DNA of 64,000 bases, from contig NZ_JACJVO010000009.1 of assembly GCF_014212055.1 (NCBI RefSeq), positions 186,001 to 250,000 on the forward strand, read 5' to 3'. How positions within the stretch are numbered: position 1 is the first letter of the stretch; each line of letters opens with the position of its first letter. This DNA comes from Cohnella zeiphila (GTDB lineage Bacteria > Bacillota > Bacilli > Paenibacillales > Paenibacillaceae). Under the pieces are notes generated by a model that was not told the origin of the DNA, made no database searches, and was given only the letters and a program-made list of their open reading frames with translations. The translations under genes and the position numbers were made by a program. Of the stretch, positions 61,370-64,000 are shown piece after piece.

Positions 61370-62972
61370 CGAAGAGATGATTACCGACGGCTTGTACGAG
61401 ACGCTTAACGGACGCAACATGGGATTGGATCTATGCAAAGCTTATTCCGGCAAGGAAGCGTTGGGCTGGCTGCACCGGACCCGGATCGATATCGTGTTGT
61501 CCGATATTCGGATGCCCGGGATCGACGGGATACGGCTTCTGTCCATCATTAAGCGAGACTGGCCGCATTGCCGTGTCATCTTCCTGACCGGCTACAGCGA
61601 TTTCGACTCCGTGTACCAGGCGATTCAGACGCCCGGCGTTCAATATCTGCTCAAGAGCGAAGGGTATCCAAAGGTTATTCAAGCGGTTAGCGCAGCGGTG
61701 GCGGAGCTGGACGACAGCCTGCGCAAGGACGAAATGGTTCAGCACGCTCAAGAGAAGCTGAATACGCTGGAGGTTCTGGCGAGAGGGGAGTATTTCCGGC
61801 ATCTGCTGAACAGCGCGAAGCCGGTTCCGTCGAACCTGGGAGAGGACTTCCGCAAGCTGAACATTCCGCTTGACGCCGAGAAGCCGGTTTACATGGCGCA
61901 GGGGGAACTTTCCCATGCCTCGACTTCCGTTTCGTCTTATGCCAATCGTCAGGAATCGGCTTTGGCCGTGACGCTGCTGGCCGAGAGCTTTCTGTCCGGC
62001 CAGGCCCGGAGCCTTGGCATGATCGACCGCTTCGGAGATCCGGTCTGGTTCGTCCAGCCGTCGGCCGACCGAACGGATGGGAACGAAGCGGAGGGAGGAG
62101 CATTTATTCTTCCGTATTTGGAGGGCCAATTTGAACTGTTCCAAAAAGCGTGCATGGATAGTCTGGGCATCTCCGTCGCCGTCACGCTGAGAGATCGGCC
62201 TTGCGATTGGAAGGAGCTGTCTTCGATCTATGATAAAATCAGACGGCAACGGCAACGTAAAACCGGCGACGGCGCCCTGATGGTCCGGACGGCGACCCTG
62301 GATGAAACGGACGGCGCATGTTCTAACCAGGAGCGTTCGCCGCGGGAAAAGTCGGACGCGCTCGCTGCACACCTGGATGCCGGAAGGCGCGGCGAATTCC
62401 TCTTGCTCTTCGACGAGTTGACCGGGTCGGAACGGGAAATCGGCGCATCGTACCTGCTTGAGCTGTACTATACGATTTCGCTTGTCTTGTTGTCTTACAT
62501 CAACCGGTGGGAGCTGGGGAATCAGGTGGCCGGCGTCTCGGCCCTTATGCGCCGCGACGAATTCTCTTCGTGGGAAGAAGCGTTCGCGTTCCTTCGCAAG
62601 ACTGCGGAAACGCTCTTCGAGATAAGGAGTTCAGGCGAACGAAACCGCGCGGCAGAAGCGATATCGAAGGTTCGTGCTTACATCGAAGAACATCTGGACG
62701 AGGATTTGTCGCTGGTCCGTCTTGCCGGCTATATTCATTTCAATCCGTCGTATCTATCGCGCCTCTTTAAACAAGAGAGCGGCGTCAATCTGTCCGACTA
62801 TATCGAACACGCCCGAATTGAACAGGCCAAAGAGCTGTTGAGGAACGACGAACTGAAGGTGCTGGAGATCGGGGTTCGGGTCGGTTATGAGGCTTCTCAG
62901 TCGTTCACCCGGTTTTTCAAGAAAGCGACCGGCGTAACGCCACAGGAATATCGGGATGCTTCCAGAATGTAG
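61344..62972 (+). CDS. YesN-type response regulator
   Basis: 542 residues. Receiver domain with DDE at 8-10 and phosphoacceptor Asp54 (IVLSDIRMPG). The C-terminal AraC helix-turn-helix is LSLVRLAGYIHFNPSYLSRLFKQESGVNLSDYIEH...GVRVGYEASQSFTRFFKKATGVTPQEYR. ATG 61344 follows GGGAGG and overlaps the kinase end. It should activate the 48777-62972 operon in response to an extracellular sugar. Followed by a strong terminator. Confidence 0.93.
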   Translation: MYRLLIVDDEEMITDGLYETLNGRNMGLDLCKAYSGKEALGWLHRTRIDIVLSDIRMPGIDGIRLLSIIKRDWPHCRVIFLTGYSDFDSVYQAIQTPGVQYLLKSEGYPKVIQAVSAAVAELDDSLRKDEMVQHAQEKLNTLEVLARGEYFRHLLNSAKPVPSNLGEDFRKLNIPLDAEKPVYMAQGELSHASTSVSSYANRQESALAVTLLAESFLSGQARSLGMIDRFGDPVWFVQPSADRTDGNEAEGGAFILPYLEGQFELFQKACMDSLGISVAVTLRDRPCDWKELSSIYDKIRRQRQRKTGDGALMVRTATLDETDGACSNQERSPREKSDALAAHLDAGRRGEFLLLFDELTGSEREIGASYLLELYYTISLVLLSYINRWELGNQVAGVSALMRRDEFSSWEEAFAFLRKTAETLFEIRSSGERNRAAEAISKVRAYIEEHLDEDLSLVRLAGYIHFNPSYLSRLFKQESGVNLSDYIEHARIEQAKELLRNDELKVLEIGVRVGYEASQSFTRFFKKATGVTPQEYRDASRM

Positions 62973-62976
62973 CGAA

Positions 62977-63015
62977 TCCCGCGGACCCTTATCCAGGTTC
63001 CGCGGGACCTCTTTT
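62977..63015 (+). terminator. Terminator of the third ABC cluster
   Basis: TCCCGCGGACC (from 62977) pairs with the GGTTCCGCGGGA block ending at 63007, with one mismatch, then CCTCTTTTA. It starts 4 bases after the stop. Confidence 0.85.
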
Positions 63016-63532
63016 ACGCGTTCGCCGGTTCCGGCCTTTTCATTTGAAGGGGCGGCGGTACGAGCCAGCCTTTTTCCTTGTTCATGCGCAGGATTTTGAG
63101 CCCCTGCGCCGTCTTGGCGGCATGGCACTTGGCGAACAGGGCGCCGACGTCTTCGCGGATGGAGGCCCCCATGGCCGCGCTGCAAGCCGTCAAGCCCACG
63201 GAATTGTCCATGGCGAGAGCCGCGGCGATCTCCATATCGCTGAACCGGGCGCCGACCGGAATGTCCGCCAGATTTGCCTTCGGCTTATCCGGAGGCGAAG
63301 GCGACGGAGCGATGTCGTTGGCGAGCAGCAGCTTGTCGAAGTCCTGCTCCTCTTCTTTCGCTTGCTTGATCATATCCTCGATTTGCTTTTTCAAATCCGG
63401 ATCTCCCGCATGGTTGTGAAATGTCTGGTAGCAGGAGATCATTCCTTTGGCCGCCATGGAAAAGCTCCACGCATGAAACACTTCTCCGTAGTGCATAGGC
63501 TCGTCTTTCGGATTGCCGCTCAGAATGCCCAC
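63014..63532 (-). CDS. DUF3231 family protein
   Basis: 172 residues. MGILSGNPKDEPMHYGEVFHAWSFSMAAKG and YQTFHNHAGDPDLKKQIEDMIKQAKEE match the single-domain DUF3231 family of spore-formers. These are helical ferritin-like proteins resembling CotF-type spore coat proteins. GTG start at 63532 after a strong GGGAGGA. A Pro/Ser-rich insert (PSPSPPDKPK) sits mid-protein. The neighbouring spore protein gene supports a role in spores, though this is inferred. Confidence 0.85.
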   Translation of the reverse strand: MGILSGNPKDEPMHYGEVFHAWSFSMAAKGMISCYQTFHNHAGDPDLKKQIEDMIKQAKEEEQDFDKLLLANDIAPSPSPPDKPKANLADIPVGARFSDMEIAAALAMDNSVGLTACSAAMGASIREDVGALFAKCHAAKTAQGLKILRMNKEKGWLVPPPLQMKRPEPANA

Positions 63533-63565
63533 GTTCGTTTCCTCCCTTTCCGTTGTCGGTTTCTC

Positions 63566-63602
63566 AAAAAAAGAGCAGGAGGGTCAGCCTCGCTGCTCTT
63601 TT
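63566..63602 (-). terminator. Terminator of the spore protein gene
   Basis: On the minus strand AAAAGAGCAG and CTGCTCTTTT pair around a further CGAGG/CCTC stem, ending in a run of Ts. It lies just after the stop at 63607. Confidence 0.85.
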
Positions 63603-63606
63603 CGGT

Positions 63607-63834
63607 TTATCTCCAGTTGCTTTGGCTGCCTGCCAAGCTTTGCTCGGCGATGAGGATCAGGCGCCGGGTGATGTTACCCCCGATGCGGCCGGTATCCCGC
63701 GTGATCATGTTGCCGTAGTAGCCGTCCTGGGGAATCTGAATGCCGAGCTCTTGAGCGACCTCGAACTTCAGCTGATCCAGGGCTGCGCGGGCTTGTTGGA
63801 CAACGAGTTGATTGGAACTGCGATCGTTTGCCAT
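63607..63834 (-). CDS. Alpha/beta-type small acid-soluble spore protein
   Basis: 75 residues. LKFEVAQELGI contains the germination-protease cleavage site, and DGYYGNMITRDTGRIGGNITRRLI is the conserved DNA-binding block of alpha/beta SASPs. These proteins coat and protect DNA in the dormant spore and are degraded at germination. ATG 63834 follows GGAGGTGATT, an extended Shine-Dalgarno; longer in-frame starts upstream lie in the promoter and are not credible. A sigma-G-like promoter precedes it, and a terminator follows. Confidence 0.95.
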   Translation of the reverse strand: MANDRSSNQLVVQQARAALDQLKFEVAQELGIQIPQDGYYGNMITRDTGRIGGNITRRLILIAEQSLAGSQSNWR

Positions 63835-63857
63835 TTGAATCACCTCCGTTTGAATCG

Positions 63858-63887
63858 TATTATGCTTCCCGAAGCTTCCTTTTACGC
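63858..63887 (-). promoter_or_regulatory. Sigma-G-like forespore promoter
   Basis: Read on the minus strand: GCGTA (63887-63883), 18-base spacer, CATAATA (63864-63858). The -10 fits CATNNTA fully and the -35 fits four of five positions of GHATR. Confidence 0.6.
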
Positions 63888-64000
63888 AAAAATTTATCGA
63901 AAAATCCAATGATCGACCAAAAAAATTTTTTCGCGCGGAGATCTCGGCGCGGCGGGCACCGGTACGGTCCAAATATCGTAGAAAAGTTCATGTCCTCCGC
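63888..64000. other. No gene seen at the right edge
   Basis: The last about 110 bases hold the far upstream region of the spore protein gene. I see no coding or structural element in them. Confidence 0.5.

Noticed and set aside
1..64000. CRISPR array, phage-defence island, biosynthetic gene cluster, tRNA or rRNA genes
   Set aside because: No regular direct repeats with spacers, no signature enzymes and no structural RNA sequences were seen on either strand.

Overview
The window looks like a chromosomal segment of a spore-forming, low-to-moderate GC Firmicute of the Paenibacillus type. Evidence: LplB/YtcP-type sugar permease pairs with very large lipoprotein substrate-binding proteins, YesM/YesN two-component systems, AraC regulators with an N-terminal membrane sensor, strong GGAGG ribosome binding sites, candidate CcpA cre boxes, and an alpha/beta-type small acid-soluble spore protein behind a sigma-G-like promoter at the right end. 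No rRNA, tRNA, CRISPR array or prophage was seen.

Layout. (A) 2-3974: three tandem sulfatases (the first cut by the window edge), closed by a terminator. (B) 4027-5441: AT-rich stretch with a decayed stalk-domain fragment and a DeoR-family repressor. (C) 5789-18940: one long co-directional cluster behind a promoter with DeoR-like operator repeats and a cre box: binding protein, two permeases, SIS-domain protein, two tandem paralogues of unknown function, PIG-L deacetylase, M24/creatinase-fold protein lacking most metal ligands, ASRT-family protein, double beta-propeller, DUF4838 protein. (D) 18990-21180: rearrangement scar with a 3'-truncated IS3-family element, an unknown TIM-barrel-like gene and gene debris. 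(E) 21180-22904: N-acetylglucosamine kinase-like gene and a second SIS gene whose N-terminus is frameshifted. (F) 23113-29039: permease-permease-binding protein plus a convergent membrane-anchored AraC regulator. (G) 29697-47402: GH106 rhamnosidase-like enzyme, AraC regulator, FGGY kinase, histidine phosphatase, SorC regulator, YesN/YesM pair, binding protein, two permeases, GDPD phosphodiesterase and an arabinose/fucose isomerase-like enzyme. (H) 47471-48346: haloalkane dehalogenase-like hydrolase. (I) 48777-62972: two permeases, binding protein, type-B carboxylesterase, six-hairpin glycosidase-like protein, GH43 enzyme, a second binding protein and YesM/YesN. (J) 63014-63834: DUF3231 protein and SASP.

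How the genes fit together. This is a glycan-scavenging island. Four ABC importers carry two permeases and a binding lipoprotein each, and none has its own ATPase, so a shared MsmX-type ATPase from elsewhere is expected. Intracellular or surface hydrolases (sulfatases, GH106, GH43, esterase, DUF4838) trim the glycans; kinases and isomerases feed the sugars onward. Regulation is layered: local DeoR, SorC or AraC proteins, extracellular sensing by YesM/YesN, and three candidate cre boxes for catabolite repression.

The most novel-looking part is cluster C. Its set of deacetylase, SIS protein, non-metallo M24-fold protein, ASRT small-molecule-binding protein and two copies of an unrecognised TIM-barrel-like family does not match a catabolic pathway I know. 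It is best read as uptake and processing of an N-acylated amino-sugar conjugate, which is an inference.
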